DNA of 64,000 nt from Ananas comosus (Eukaryota > Streptophyta > Magnoliopsida > Poales > Bromeliaceae), in NCBI RefSeq assembly GCF_001540865.1, contig NC_033628.1:13824311-13888310 (forward strand), written 5' to 3'. The position numbers and the translations under genes were made by a program. Every line of letters starts with the position of its first letter. Within the stretch, counting starts at the first letter, position 1. Shown here piece after piece: positions 1 through 21,743 of this stretch. Under the pieces are notes generated by a model. The model saw nothing but the letters and a program-made list of their open reading frames with translations, searched no databases and was not told the origin of the DNA.

Positions 1-876
1 ATATAAAATATAATTTTTATATTTTTTTAATAATTAATATATATTAATAATTTAATTTAATATGTATATATTAAATACTCAAATTTAAATTTACAAAAAA
101 TATCTTAAAATACCTCTTAATATTTCTACTATTAATAAGAGATAAAGGATAAAAATGATATTTTGAAAATTTAACTCCGTTTCATACGTAACGAATTTTA
201 ACTAATAAAAAGTATTTATGATAATTTTTAACATATTGAAAAGTATTTATGATATTATCAATTTTAAAAAAATATTAATAAAATTAATAGTTTCTAGAAA
301 AGAATCTATAAAATTATTCCTGTCTTTTACGTGTAGTAAAGAGTTCCCCAATTTTGGTTCCCCGAATAAGCCACGTGGCCCACGCCTCCACCCTTCTTCA
401 TCATAATTATCATATATATATATATATATATATATAAAATTGAAAAAGATCTATCACTTGTACGAGAATGGCTTTATTTGGAGATCATCCACAGGGCCAC
501 GTAACATTTCTCAAAACAAAAGGGAAAAAGAAGAAGAAGAAGAAGAAACAACTGTTCCACTAGTATTTTTTTTTTTTTTTTTGTTGTAAAAAATTCGTCA
601 CCTATACCAATTACCAAATCTGTTAAAGGAAAAAATCTTAAGTAAATTAATAAACTAACATAGGTCTATTGCATTAATTTAATCGGATCCTTTTGGAATC
701 CTCCTCTAAGAAGAAGAAGCAGCAGAGGCAGCAGCAGCAATTAATTAAAAAGACACAAGAGTACGTAGTTAATTAATTAATTAATTGAGTAGCATGCATA
801 TATATGTATGTATATATGCAAGCGAGCGCATGCAATGCAATGCAATTGAAATGAAATGAGATATTGATTAATTTAA
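1..876. other. AT-rich intergenic DNA, no gene seen
   Basis: Very AT-rich sequence with an AT microsatellite near 412-435, a short GAA run near 528-547, a poly-T tract near 567-582 and TTAA-type repeats near 767-787. The only open frame is short and low complexity, with no recognisable protein similarity. It lies just beyond the 3' end of the desaturase relic. Confidence 0.6.
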
Positions 877-2480
877 TTAGAGGAGTACCTCCCTGTTAAA
901 AATCCAGCTAAAGGGAATTAGCAAGCGCGAGTCCTGTGGCCGTGCGGTGGTCTCCGGCGCCCTCTCCTCCATCCTCCTAATTCTCTGCGGGAGGCCGCAT
1001 ACGTAGTCCTGCGCGCGGACAAGCCCAGCGCGGCATCCTCCACCCCCCACGTCTTGACGAAGAAGTCGACGATGTCCGCGTAGTCCCGGGCTGTGTACAC
1101 GCCGAGGCGCTGCGCCACCGCAGAGTAGTGGCGGAAGAGGTGGCGGTCGCGGCCGTCGAACATCAGGAGCGCCGGCATCGTGATGCGCTTCCTCATCATG
1201 TCCGCCAGCGCGCGCACGGCGTCGTCGGGGTCGAGCTCGAACAGCTTCGCCACGATCTTCGTGCTGGCGCTCGTCCGCCGCGATGAGCCCGCAGATCCTG
1301 GCCAGGGTGGCGTCGCCGTGCTCCTTGGCGTGCCGCGCCGTGTTGCCGTGCGACACGAACGTCGCCCTCTCNTCTCCGGCGCCCTCTCCTCCATCCTCCT
1401 AATTCTCTGCGGGAGGCCGCATACGTAGTCCTGCGCGCGGACAAGCCCAGCGCGGCATCCTCCACCCCCCACGTCTTGACGAAGAAGTCGACGATGTCCG
1501 CGTAGTCCCGGGCTGTGTACACGCCGAGGCGCTGCGCCACCGCAGAGTAGTGGCGGAAGAGGTGGCGGTCGCGGCCGTCGAACATCAGGAGCGCCGGCAT
1601 CGTGATGCGCTTCCTCATCATGTCCGCCAGCGCGCGCACGGCGTCGTCGGGGTCGAGCTCGAACAGCTTCGCCACGATCTTCGTGCTGGCGCTCGTCCGC
1701 CGCGATGAGCCCGCCTGGCCAGGGCGAGGTCGCCGTGCTCCCTGCCGTGCCGTGCCATGCCATGTTGCCGTGCGACACGAAGGTGGCCCTCTCCTGGAAC
1801 ACGAAGCCCCGGTGTATAGGGATCGTTCTCTGCATGGAGTACCTTAATTAATTGATTGATTTGTTCGGGTGGGTGGGTGCATGGGTGGGTGGGTTCGTAA
1901 ATCGTAAGTAGGCACGTACGTACGAGCCAAAACAATCAAAATTAAGATAAAATAGATAGATAGATCAGATCATAGATAGATAGGCAGTCACTAATTAATT
2001 AAGCATGCACAGCGCCCGGACGTACGTACCATTCCTGATCCGATGAGGTGCTGGATGGTTCTCTCGACCTGGCGCATGTCCAGCCTGCCGCAGAGGTAGA
2101 GGTAGCGGTTGAGCACGTCGCCGTGTCGGTTCTCCTCCGCCGACCAGCGCCGCTTCCGTCTCGTCGCGCACGCCATCGAACCTGTTCAGCATGCTCTGGT
2201 ACGTACGTGGGCAGCGCCTCCTCCGTTACCATGTTGCCCACCAGGCACACCTAGTACTCGTCGGGGATCCCCGCCCGCCATCCGCTTCCTCATCTCTCGC
2301 ACCGCGTCGAAGAATTCCTCCGTCGACGAGTCCGGGAGGATGTCCTGCGGCTGCCACGAGCTCTCCACGGGCTTCAGGAGGGTCAGGATGCGGTCCTCCA
2401 CCGACCCCTCCATTGACTTCAACACCTCCACCTTCTCCTGCTGCTGCAGATCACTGCCCCTTATTACCACATCTTTACCA
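877..2480 (-). pseudogene. Stearoyl-ACP (acyl-ACP) desaturase pseudogene
   Basis: Relic of a plastid acyl-ACP desaturase, the soluble di-iron enzyme that puts the first double bond into stearoyl-ACP. On the minus strand the family's segments appear in order but in different frames: the KPVE..WQPQD N-terminal block (about 2400-2340), CLVGNMVTEEALPTY (about 2250-2210), AEENRHGD (about 2125), then [53 protein letters not shown] and a C-terminal PFSWIF..REV ending at 877. The diiron-ligand blocks (EENRHG and DE..HE) are still visible. Lesions: a one-base shift and a TAG just before CLVGN, an extra GTAC after PTY, loss of the stretch between VRDETEA and AEEN, a shrunken exon junction, and a frameshift after ADERQHE. 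Part of the last exon occurs twice around an N. No intact reading frame exists. First exon and transit peptide were not found. Confidence 0.85.
951..1718. repeat. 346-bp direct duplication inside the desaturase relic, around an N
   Basis: Bases 951-1296 and 1373-1718 read as identical (offset 422 bp), including the same frameshift. The following ~75 bp (1297-1371 versus 1719-1793) are clearly different from each other although homologous. A single N at 1372 sits between the copies. This can be a true tandem duplication, gene conversion, or an assembly join of two paralogous or allelic sequences. Confidence 0.85.
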
Positions 2481-3730
2481 CCACTGCCGCCGCCCGATTT
2501 CCTGCACATGCACCTACGCATCAATTTGCAAGCGTGAGCTTCTGAAACTACTCAGAAAATTTCGGATACTAACTTGTAACGATAAGGTGCTTAGCCTCGG
2601 CAAGTTTACGCTGTCCCGGTCTGGATATTCCACAACATCAGGACTAAGAGTAGGACAGAAGAAACCTAAACAAACAGAATAACACATACATTCCAAGCAG
2701 GAAAAAATCATAGACTAGAAGGAAGTAGAATTGAAACTGCTTCTTGGTTATAAATCCTTGTAGAAAGAGTTGCAAACATTCATCAACCTAGAAATGCATG
2801 AAGTCAGCTTGAACTCAAAAGGATTCCTCTCGAAAGTAAAGGAGCATTAATTAGCGACTAAAAAAACGAGAGTTTGCCATAAGGCAGCAGCATTAGTGAC
2901 TAAGAAAATGGAAAGACTTTTAACTAAAGTTTGCCATAAGCTAGCAACGTTGTCTGATAATGAGCAAGGAACATCTGTCTTTCTGCTAACAGGGTCAATT
3001 GAACTCACAATCCATTAGATACTTTTTATGGATGTCAACTAAGTATTGTAAGGAAGTTAATCCCGGTTGTTCAATCATTTGATAACCAGAGTCATTCTTT
3101 GATGAATGATCATCGTGAGTCAAACTCAATAGAATTTGATCGATCCTTGTTTCTGTCCTCAAGGCAGAGAACGGAACCACATAAAAACATTCCTCCTATA
3201 GTAACTGTTAATATGAATAACAGAGTTAACTCTGTTATAGCCATTTATGTACATTCAATATTTTTGGAAATTTTCCGAAAAGCTAATTCTCTGATTCAAG
3301 CACTCGCTTCTTTCGCTTCCTCTAAACTTTTGGTAAAATCTTATGTGGAAAGCTCACATAACGGAGTGTCCAGTATAATCGAGACTTGAGAAGCAGTTTT
3401 GAAACTATTAATTGAATAAGTGAGATTTGCAAAACAGTAAGAATGCGGACTTACCACTGCCATAGAACTTTTGTTTGATGCTCTGTCGTGTAATCTATGC
3501 GCATCAGAGTGTAAGCCACTGACGAGTATGAGACTTGCACAGACAACTTACCAACCGAAACCTTCTCTCTAATTCGAACCCTACGTCTACGCAATCAATA
3601 AGATACGTGGATATCAAAACTATATGCAAATCAGAACGCCAAGACAGAACATGATGAACTCATCATTAAATTGCTGCTCAGGAAATTGAAACGTAGAAGG
3701 GGTCGAAAGAAGAAGAAGAAGAAGAAGAAG

Positions 3731-3771
<41 letters not shown>

Positions 3772-4230
3772 GAAGGGTGGTAAACTAACAACTAGGTATG
3801 GTTTGGAAATTGGGATGGGAGCGGGAGACGATTACGCGCCCACCCACGAGCACGAACTCCGGTGCACCAGGTGAGTCGCGCGTTCAAGTTTGGTTCGGAG
3901 GCCGTAGCGTTGCTGTGCGCCCGCGCCTGGGCCTGGGCCTGTGCTGGGGGCTCGATCGCAACCTGAACCTGACTTTTAAAAAATAAATCACTTGGGGATG
4001 TCAATAGTCAATACAACAGATTTGGTACGGTGATTAAAGATTTTAAAAAAGCAGCATTGGATGTATCAGTAGAGTTTGAGTTTTAAAATGAAACTTTTAA
4101 GATTGGTTAATTTTGAGGAATTTTAAAAAATATATATCATCCAAAATTCTGAAAAGGCAGCCTGTGTACTAGTTCCTCGATCAAATAGAGATATGCCAAT
4201 AAATAAATAGTTTATATATATATATATATA
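2481..4230. other. Intergenic DNA with GAA/GA microsatellite, no gene seen
   Basis: No supported gene. A (GAA)n run followed by a (GA)n run lies at about 3706-3768. A locally GC-rich patch at 3820-3970 contains GGGCCT-type short repeats, but its frames show no recognisable domain. A short diverged duplication containing the word TTTGCCATAAG occurs near 2872 and 2930. Confidence 0.5.
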
Positions 4231-4446
4231 GAGTTGATCTAGGATACTTTTACAAGTATCATCCTCATATTGCTATCACGTTTTTAGTCATTGGATCTAC
4301 TTTTTGATTACAAATAGCCCTTGGATCAAACACTATTCCACCTACCACCACCTACCCCCATCATCTCAACCTCACATCTCTTCATCCAAGGGCTAAAAAC
4401 ACACAAGTATCACTTGTGTGATATTTGTAAAAGTATTTTAGCCCTA

Positions 4447-4449
<3 letters not shown>
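4231..4449. mobile_element. Micron-like foldback MITE in a TA microsatellite
   Basis: A ~219-bp non-coding element bounded on both sides by (TA)n. The ends are inverted copies: the left end starts GAGTTGATCTAGGATAC and the right end, read in reverse complement, starts GAGTAGGGCTAAAATAC, followed in both by TTTTACAA. A second arm pair (ATTGGATCTACTTT and CATCCAAGGGCTAAA) suggests nested hairpins. A truncated relative is at 30009-30121. No coding capacity. Confidence 0.7.
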
Positions 4450-4487
<38 letters not shown>

Positions 4488-4666
4488 AAAAACCGTAATC
4501 TAAATTAAGTAAATCCAAACGGGTCTTCTCCTCTCCAAAGTCCAAACTGAAAAACTATGCATTCAATTGTAGTTTTTCTTTTCTCTGGGCCAGTAGAGAT
4601 CCACATCGGCACGTAAAGCAACGACGGGTGGAGCGCCTTTACCGCCCACGTGGGAGCTCTTTGGTT

Positions 4667-4850
4667 ACTTTATATAATTAAAATAAATATAAGTTGTTTA
4701 AAAAAAATTATTAATTTATTTAAATATTATTTTTATAGTTTAGCAGCTTAATCACTTAAAATATTTATTTTATTATTTAATCTTTCATTTAATTTAAATT
4801 AATTAATAATTTTTTTTAAACAACTTATATTTATTTTAATTATATAAAGT
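4667..4850. repeat. Near-perfect 59-bp inverted repeat (small foldback MITE)
   Basis: The left arm (4667-4725) and right arm (4792-4850) are reverse complements almost without mismatch. Both outer ends read ACTTTATATAATTAAAATAA going inward. The ~66-bp loop is AT-rich. The arms would form a strong hairpin. I could not define a target duplication, so the exact outer limit is uncertain. Confidence 0.75.
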
Positions 4851-5298
4851 ATGCTAGTTGAGTTAGTAGCATTGAAGTATGCATTGAAATTGTGAAATTT
4901 AAAAATTATTAATCTATCATAAAAATAAATAAATTTAAAAAATTTGGTAATAAAGTTTAATTTTTTAAAAGATTAAAATAGGTGATAGAGTGGGGGTGCA
5001 GGGAGTGCGCGCTTACACCGAGCGCAGGCGCAAATTTCTCCCGCCGCATCTTTGACTCGTTTCAAAATCCGAATACCACTGCGGCAACAAACTGAACCGC
5101 CTTTTCCGGAGCAGATCTCCAAATCCGCTGCGCCGCGGCAACACCGCCCACCCGTACAAATCCAACTCTATGCCACGTTTCACGCCACTACGCGCTTTGC
5201 ATCGCTGCAGGATGTACCGTGGTCCGTGTACGTGCAAAAAAAAAAAAAGGATCCAGGGAATGGAATGGCCCCTCCCTCCCTACTCCCTCCCTCCAACG

Positions 5299-5304
<6 letters not shown>

Positions 5305-5345
<41 letters not shown>

Positions 5346-5377
5346 AAGGCCACTTGCGGTGAAAAGCGGAAAAAGAA

Positions 5378-5417
<40 letters not shown>

Positions 5418-5513
5418 GAGCGGACGTATCGCCACTGCAACAAGCGCCGTGCTGTCTCCCTCCTCCGCTCCCCTCGCTCCGAATTCCCAAAAGGACAAAA
5501 CCAAAAAATATTA

Positions 5514-5544
<31 letters not shown>

Positions 5545-5590
5545 ATTTTTTATTAATTAATAAGCGTCGTTGGGGGAACCGAGAAAGGTG

Positions 5591-5624
<34 letters not shown>

Positions 5625-5625
5625 T
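5305..5625. repeat. GA tracts and opposed AAT/ATT arrays upstream of the RING gene
   Basis: Two (GA)n tracts (about 5305-5342 and 5381-5414) are followed by an (AAT)n array near 5515-5543 and an (ATT)n array near 5591-5622 separated by ~47 bp. The last two are inverted copies and could pair. All lie 350-670 bp upstream of the RING gene ATG, so they are probably promoter or 5' leader microsatellites. Confidence 0.7.
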
Positions 5626-5975
5626 TATTTGTTTATTACTACTTTCGTACTGAGAATTTACTGATTAATTAATTAATAATGGATTTTATTAATAAATAAA
5701 TAAATGATGAGAACAGAACAGGGGGAACCCACCACCACCACCACCACCGTGGCCCATTGGCCCAACATGGGTGATCCTATCTATCGCTGTGTGTCACGTT
5801 GTGTTCTCTCCTCCGGGAGCGGACACGATGCCCTAAAAGGGGCGCAGCGAGGGCGAGGGCCCCCATGCGTTGCTCTTCTCTAAATCGATCGGGGAGCCGA
5901 GGCGCTAGGGTTTGAGATGGTCGCTGGATTGGGGCGGCATTGTTAGGCTAACAAAGCCGAGGCCAGGAGGAGGCG

Positions 5976-8900
5976 ATGGGATCTGGGGGTAGTAAGGCCA
6001 AGGATGCAGCAGCAGCAGCAGCAGCGTCGTCGTCCTCAGGAGGAGGAGGAGGAGGAGGAGGTGGTGGTGGTGGTGGTGGTGGTGGTGCTTCGGGGCGGAA
6101 GGGGAGGGCGAGAGGGACGAGGGTTTTTGGCTCTGCTTGCTTCGGATTCCCTTCGAGTTCGTCGTCTTCCGATGGCCAGGTCGTGGTGATTTCTTCCTCC
6201 TCATCCTTTCTTTTCTTTTCCTTTCTTTTCCTTCACTTCTACTTTTACTTTTTTTTATAGTTTTTCATTTCTTGTGTTGATTGGATTCCGAATGCTGGAT
6301 CGGGATGAGAATAGTGGGCGGCAACAATGTGTTAAATGTTTCGAGGAAGTGAAAATCTCTAGCCTCTCCCCACGATTTGATTCGATTTTTTTTTTTTTTT
6401 TCGTTTGGTGCTGCTTTAACGTCATGCGTCTATCATTCATTCACATTTTTTAATCTGATACTTCATACTCGGAAAATGTAGAATGGTTTTGGTGACCATT
6501 TGCCAAAATTGCATCACGAGCCTGTTGATATCGTCGCTGCTCATTCATTTTCCCGGATCTCTGAATCGGGCTTCCCCTTAATCTGTTGTTCACTAAAGAA
6601 GTTCTATTCCTGTTTCGTTGGGGAAGTAACTTACTTTCTCCAATATCCAGTCAGAATCACGTATTTCTTTCCAGGGGCGTTACGGCCCGATTTGGAAAAT
6701 CAGTAATCAGATAATCTTATGATGCTACTAAGGTTGACAACCTCGTTTGTCAAAATTTTTCATAGTGTAACATTGCTCATCCCCTTAATTCCAGTTTCAG
6801 AAGGGAGACGGGAGTGGGAGGTCGAAAGGCATCAAATGTACGGTCGAAGTTGATGGTAAATCCTCCGGCCGGAATCGTGAGGTTTCTCAAAAGCATAAAC
6901 ACTCTCCGAGTGTAACGCCTGCATTGGCTTCTTTAGACGGCGAGCGGATTGTAGAAGACGGAGATGGCACATTAATCAACATTTCAGGTGCTAGCAGCAG
7001 CTCTGCCACAACGACGGATATTAGCCGATCGACCAATCCTACTACTAGGCCGCTATCATGCTTTGGTTTCGCCCACCACGATGATGTTAATTTTAGGTTA
7101 AACAGAGCTGTCAGCTTGGGTTCGTCATCGGCTCATTCTCTCTTCTCTTCCGGCCTCCCTATTAATCAATCTGATGTGGATGGCCTTCATCTTCACACAA
7201 ATTTCGATACTTCTTCTGATGCAAACTCTATGCGGGACAGTGGAGCTGCTGGTACCGATTCGTCTCTGGATTTGCTTAGAGATAATGTAAGAGATGAGAT
7301 TAGGGCTAGCCAGCGTATTCACAGGAGCCGGGTAGAATCTGAGAATTCAGTGACAAGGAATTCCTACAGACGGCTCGGACACCAAGAACCTTTAGAAGGT
7401 AGCGTTCGGTTTAGCCGAACATTAAGCGTTGGACGGCTTCGTGACAGGGTTCTTAGGAGGACTCCATTTTCTGAGGGGTCGTTTTCACCTTCAATTCCAG
7501 ATGGTAGATCTGTATGGTCTGCTGGCCAAACCAATACTAGACGAGTCTTGGGTGTGACGAGAAGAGGAGCATCTTCCTCGAACAGGATAATTGAGCCGCA
7601 CCCTGATTCTTCTGGTCATTTCTCTAATCAGATCGATACCTCAACAGACAACAATAGTGATCGTGCTTTAGAAACTCTGCAGCCCAGAGAGCCTAGTAAT
7701 CATGATCTTTTGGATCACAGATCAGCTTTTCTGGAAAGAAGAAGAAGAATAAGATCTCAGGTAGTTAAACTGTATTGCTGTTTCTTTCTTTTTTTTTTTT
7801 GCTCTTTTTTCCCTCTACTTGACCATTTATCTGTCAAAGAATAATTTTTATTAGCAGGTCCGTACTCTTCAGAGATTGGGTAGCAGATTTGAGAATCTAT
7901 CAGGTCACGATAGATCATGTATATTGTCTGGTCAACATCGAACAGGTCGCTGTACATGCAGGACAACTAATCGACCTGGCACATCAGATGATGATACAAG
8001 CACGAGAGCTAGCATTTCAAGAATTGTTATGTTAGCAGAAGCACTTTTTGAGGTAACAGATAAGTCCGACTGCAAACTTGTAGTATCTGATATTTGGGGG
8101 TTTTACCCTGCTTGGTGGAAAGGAAATTCAACTAAGAAAGTATGTCATTTAGGTTTTGGATGAAATCCATCAGCAATCTGTCTTTTTATCATCGCGGCCA
8201 TCTTTCTCTGCTATTGGGTCTGTTCCTGCACCAAAGGAAGTTGTCGAATGCATACCTGTGAAGGTATACAGGAAGCCAGCAAAGCAACAAAATGACGAGG
8301 CTGCACAGTATGTACTTTCCTCCCTTGGCTTGAAGCTTTTATATACATGTATTGAATCTTCGGCATGCATCTGACCTTTTCTGTAGAAGGGATATGGTCT
8401 GTTTTTTGGGATATGTGAAGACATACACACAAACATATGTGGTCTGTTTGTAGGCAGACACAGTTTCTAATTAGTGCAATTTGATTTATTAAATTTGGTA
8501 GTTTGTGTGTATTTAGGAAATATTACCTGCCTTGGAAGTTAGATGGCCTGCACAGTTCCTAATTAGTGCAACTTGCTTTATCAAATACGGTTGTTCAGGA
8601 AGGAAGTATAGCGTGCCACATGGAAATGAGGATATATATATGTCTTGGCGAGCCATTTCTTGCTGTCAATTAAGTTATAAGCTATATCGGAGTTTTCTTT
8701 TGGAAGCTCCAACTCGAGAAACTGTGTGTTATTTTGTTCATGTTATCATCTTTCTTAAATGTTGTTAATCTGGCATGAATTCTTCGCTGGCATGATAAGG
8801 ATGATGATTTGACTATCAATGACTGAGTTGTTACACGCCATAGCACGCAGTGTGGATATGATAGTCATTCTTGAGCTAGATTTAGTGTATATTATGCGGG

Positions 8901-9972
8901 AGCCTGGCTGCTGATTGATATTCTTGTTGGCCCATAAAATAGCATACTTGTCATGTTCATCTATTTTTTTCCAATTACTGATGAGTATTCAGTGTTTATT
9001 ATTACCAAAATGATGCAGCCTTTTTATAATATATGTCCACTGATCCTCATATGTTTGTTTAATCTACGCCTGATTCTTATTATGAGTAATTTAGATATTT
9101 TGTCTTGGATCACAAAAATCTTTACTTAACCCATTACGAAAAGAAGGCAAAGAATGCTCACTGTAGTTTCCAAAGAAGCAAAACTAAGGGTCCGTTTGGT
9201 TCAATGTTCAACGTAAAACCGTGAAAAATATTTTTCCATGGGGAAAAAGTTTTACATTTTGCAGCGTTTGGTTTGTAGGAAAAAAAGTAATTTTTTATTA
9301 ATATTTATTTGGTTGAAAGAAAAAAAAAATTTCCTACTTGTTTGGTTCGGTGGGAAAAAATGAAACTTGAGTTTTTGTTTTCCACCGAAAAACAGTGGAA
9401 AACGAAAACTTCAATTTTTTTTCCAAATCCGTAAAAATATTTTTTTACGGAAAAATATTTTTGCGTCGAACCAAACAAGTAGAAAAGCATCTTTCATGCC
9501 GAAAATAATTTTTCAGTTCGTTTTACTGGCGGTTAATGTTTTTCCTTGGCTACGTCTGCAGATGCTACATTTGCCTTGTGGAGTATGAAGAAGGAGAATG
9601 CATGCGGATATTGCCCTGCAATCATGAATTTCATCTAACATGTATAGACAAATGGCTGAAAGAGATTCATAGGTATCTTAACCCAAAAAATCAATTTCTT
9701 TCCCATCGATTACACATTCATGCTATTTTGATCTTTCCCGAGTGCATAATTTACGGTCACGCAAAATATTTCACCTTTCTTCTCAAATCAGTATTCTTCC
9801 TTTATTTTCATGCTTTAAAAAAAAAAAAAAATTCTCTCCCAACTTGATGTACATTACTACCCTATTTCGTGATATCTGCTAATGTAAGAGGCTGTTCTTT
9901 CAATTTAGGGTTTGTCCGCTTTGTCGTGGCGATGTTTGCAGATCGGATGCATCAACTACAGGAAAAAGCTGA
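5976..9972 (+). CDS. RING-H2 E3 ubiquitin ligase, six exons
   Basis: Predicted 564-residue RING-type ubiquitin ligase. Exons read by splice sites and phase: 5976-6179, 6795-7760, 7858-8052, 8153-8307, 9562-9672, 9909-9972; the sum is 1695 nt, 565 codons with the stop. The N-terminus is MGSGGSK followed by Ala, Ser and a long Gly run, then GRKGRARG; the start MG could allow myristoylation (inference). The middle is Ser/Arg-rich and disordered-looking. A C-terminal RING-H2 has ligands C508, C511, C526, H528, H531, C534, C546 and C549, with W538 at the usual E2-contact place. The RING is split over exons 4-6. The layout resembles plant single-RING proteins with a C-terminal RING; the substrate is unknown. 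Exon 2 could instead start at 6801, dropping two residues. A 1.25-kb intron (8308-9561) holds a foldback repeat. Confidence 0.85.
9188..9480. mobile_element. hAT-like foldback MITE in an intron of the RING gene
   Basis: The left end reads GGGTCCGTTTGGTTC and the right side reads GAACCAAACAAG, the complementary type of end common in non-autonomous hAT-like plant MITEs. The inside is made of repeated, self-complementary GGAAAA / TTTTCC motifs. It ends ~80 bp before the acceptor of exon 5 (9562). The exact right end is uncertain. Confidence 0.55.
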
Positions 9973-11779
9973 AGCAAATATAATCTCGTCTCTGGCAAAC
10001 TCTCTGCAGCTTGCAGAGCCAGAGATGGAGCAGCACGGGAGACTGCTCTTTCTGCTTGGATTGTGTTATTTCTGCAGTAGATGGACCTCACATTTTATAG
10101 GTGGGGATCTCCCTATTGCGAGCGTTTGGCTATGATTTGGCATGAGCTGCGGCCATCTTTGGGAAATTTACAGTGTGTAAAGGGGGACGAAAAAGAACGT
10201 TAGGCATATTTATAGTACTGGCAAATGGGAATCTATTGTTAGTCTTTAGTGTGATTTTCTCGTATCACTGTTTTGTCTGTATATTGGTATGCTGTCTCTC
10301 TTCGTCATCTGAGAAGCCCAATGTTGATACCTCTCGTTGCTCCTTCCTTGCCAAGACCAATTCTGTTTTAGGCAACAGCACCTAGTATAAAATGACAACA
10401 ATACTTCTCCATCTGTAATTTAATTTTGCTAGCTGGAAACCAAGATCATCATCGCCATATAAATGAACTTCCATTACAATTTAGTACTCTCTTAGTGTTG
10501 CTAACTCTACGGAGAAAGTCATCACCATCACCGTTATCCTACGAACTGTGGAACAAGGTTCATCAGCCACAATGTTTTTTAAAAAATCAAAAATCCAAAC
10601 AAGAAAATTGATTTGTCACTGGCCAACGAAGGCAACATACCCTTTTAATCCAATTTAGATCCCGGAAAAGCAGGGCTTTCTCTCTACATACAAGAAATTC
10701 AAGATAAAGGAGTTACGGTAACAAGATCAGCACCCGGCTCTGTCCAGAGCCAGAAAAGGTGATCGTGCATTCCAACATTTTTTGGGGAAAATAGAGGCTG
10801 ATACCAACATAATGATTATTTTATCGCAGCATTAAATGAGAGCATTCTTTGCTCCATCCATCGACCAAAATGCCACGTAAGCAATACATCACAGTAAGGC
10901 AACAAGATAATCACACATATATAGTGTCGTTTATGCATCAGTGTCATCCACAGCATTCAATTCCTCCACAGCTAACAACAGTGAAACAAAGGCTTTCGGT
11001 GCTTTTCTTTTTCTCATCCCCTTCAAATACTGCCGAATCCAAGTATGAAGTAGAAGTGTGAAACAGTGTAAAACGCGCAAGTAGGTGTAAAGGTTTTAAT
11101 AAATGGCTGTTAGGTAAACTCAGCACAGCCCTAAAGTAATACATTGCAGCAATTCGAAAGGCTGACCTATTTGGGCATCTCCAGATCTATATTATGATCT
11201 TCGACAAGGCAAGGAATATAAAATCGGACAACAAAAACTATTAGGTATTCCAAGAAAGAAAAACAAAAAGAACATACACTGGAAGTCACTGAATACAAAG
11301 TAATCTGTCTGATTGTGCGTACATGCACTCATGTAGAGAATGAATCAGAGCTAGTTTGCCAAATGTCGCATTGCAAGTGCATTATTGGGACCATGAAGCA
11401 TCTTTTCCCTCCTTTCCCTTGTATACCACGCACCATGAGAGCCCTGCATAGTACGTTAGGCACATCTGCAGCAGACAATTGCTATAAACTTGAAAATTCA
11501 AGCGAATGCAAAGAATAAGGGAAAAACAGAACAGAACCAATTTCTCAAGAAAAAGCGGCAGAAAGATCAGCCTGTAAGCACAAAGATCCAATAAATATAG
11601 AATTTGTATTACTAACAGTTGCCAAAACAAAGATCAAAATGGGGACCTATAAGAAAATCCAAACGAGGATTTTCTGTAGCTGCAAAGCGTAAGAAAACCA
11701 GAAACAGCAAACACAAATTTCATTGCCAATAACTAGATTTTTTTGTTTTCCCCCCCTCCAGCAGGACCAGCTTTTTGCA
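9973..11779. other. Region between convergent RING and YAK1 genes
   Basis: The RING gene (+) and the YAK1 gene (-) point at each other here, so the stretch should contain both 3' UTRs. No coding exon with a recognisable domain was seen. I could not fix either polyadenylation site. Confidence 0.5.
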
Positions 11780-21338
<9,559 letters not shown>

Positions 21339-21591
21339 CTCCGATCAACTCCCCACCGTCATCCGATCACCAAACAACGGCTTCCCCGATCGCCCCTTAA
21401 TCGCCGAAACCCAATATTCAAGAAGCGACGGGCGCGGGCGAACGCCCGCGGGAGAAGAGGCGAAGATCCTAGAACACGAAGAAGAAGAAGAAGAAGCTTG
21501 GAGGAGGTGGAGGGTTAGGGTTTAAGAGGGCTCCAAGAATCGAACGAAGGTTTCTTCTAATCACGGGAGAACAAGTGGACGAGTCGAGCGA

Positions 21592-21594
<3 letters not shown>

Positions 21595-21631
<37 letters not shown>

Positions 21632-21712
21632 AGACGATCTAATTTATTTATTTATTTATTACTAACGAAAAATGCTTCCTCGTCTTCGTCTTCCTTTTCC
21701 CTCCTGCTTTTG

Positions 21713-21739
<27 letters not shown>
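21595..21739. repeat. GA tract and opposed CT tract upstream of YAK1 ATG
   Basis: A (GA)n run at about 21595-21630 and a (CT)n run at about 21713-21739 flank ~85 bp. They are complementary and sit 260-400 bp upstream of the YAK1 start (gene on the minus strand), so they likely fall in its 5' leader or promoter. Confidence 0.7.

Positions 21740-21743
<4 letters not shown>

Noticed and set aside
1180..1847. Plus-strand open frames within the desaturase relic
   Set aside because: They are antisense to recognisable desaturase blocks on the minus strand.
5052..5672. Open frames of 100-206 codons made of Arg/Glu or Ser/Leu runs
   Set aside because: They translate (GA)n and AAT microsatellites; no conserved sequence outside the repeats.
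6004..6189. Alternative frame over exon 1 of the RING gene (Gln/Arg/Glu/Val runs)
   Set aside because: It is the shifted translation of the Ala/Gly-coding GCA/GGT repeats of the true first exon.
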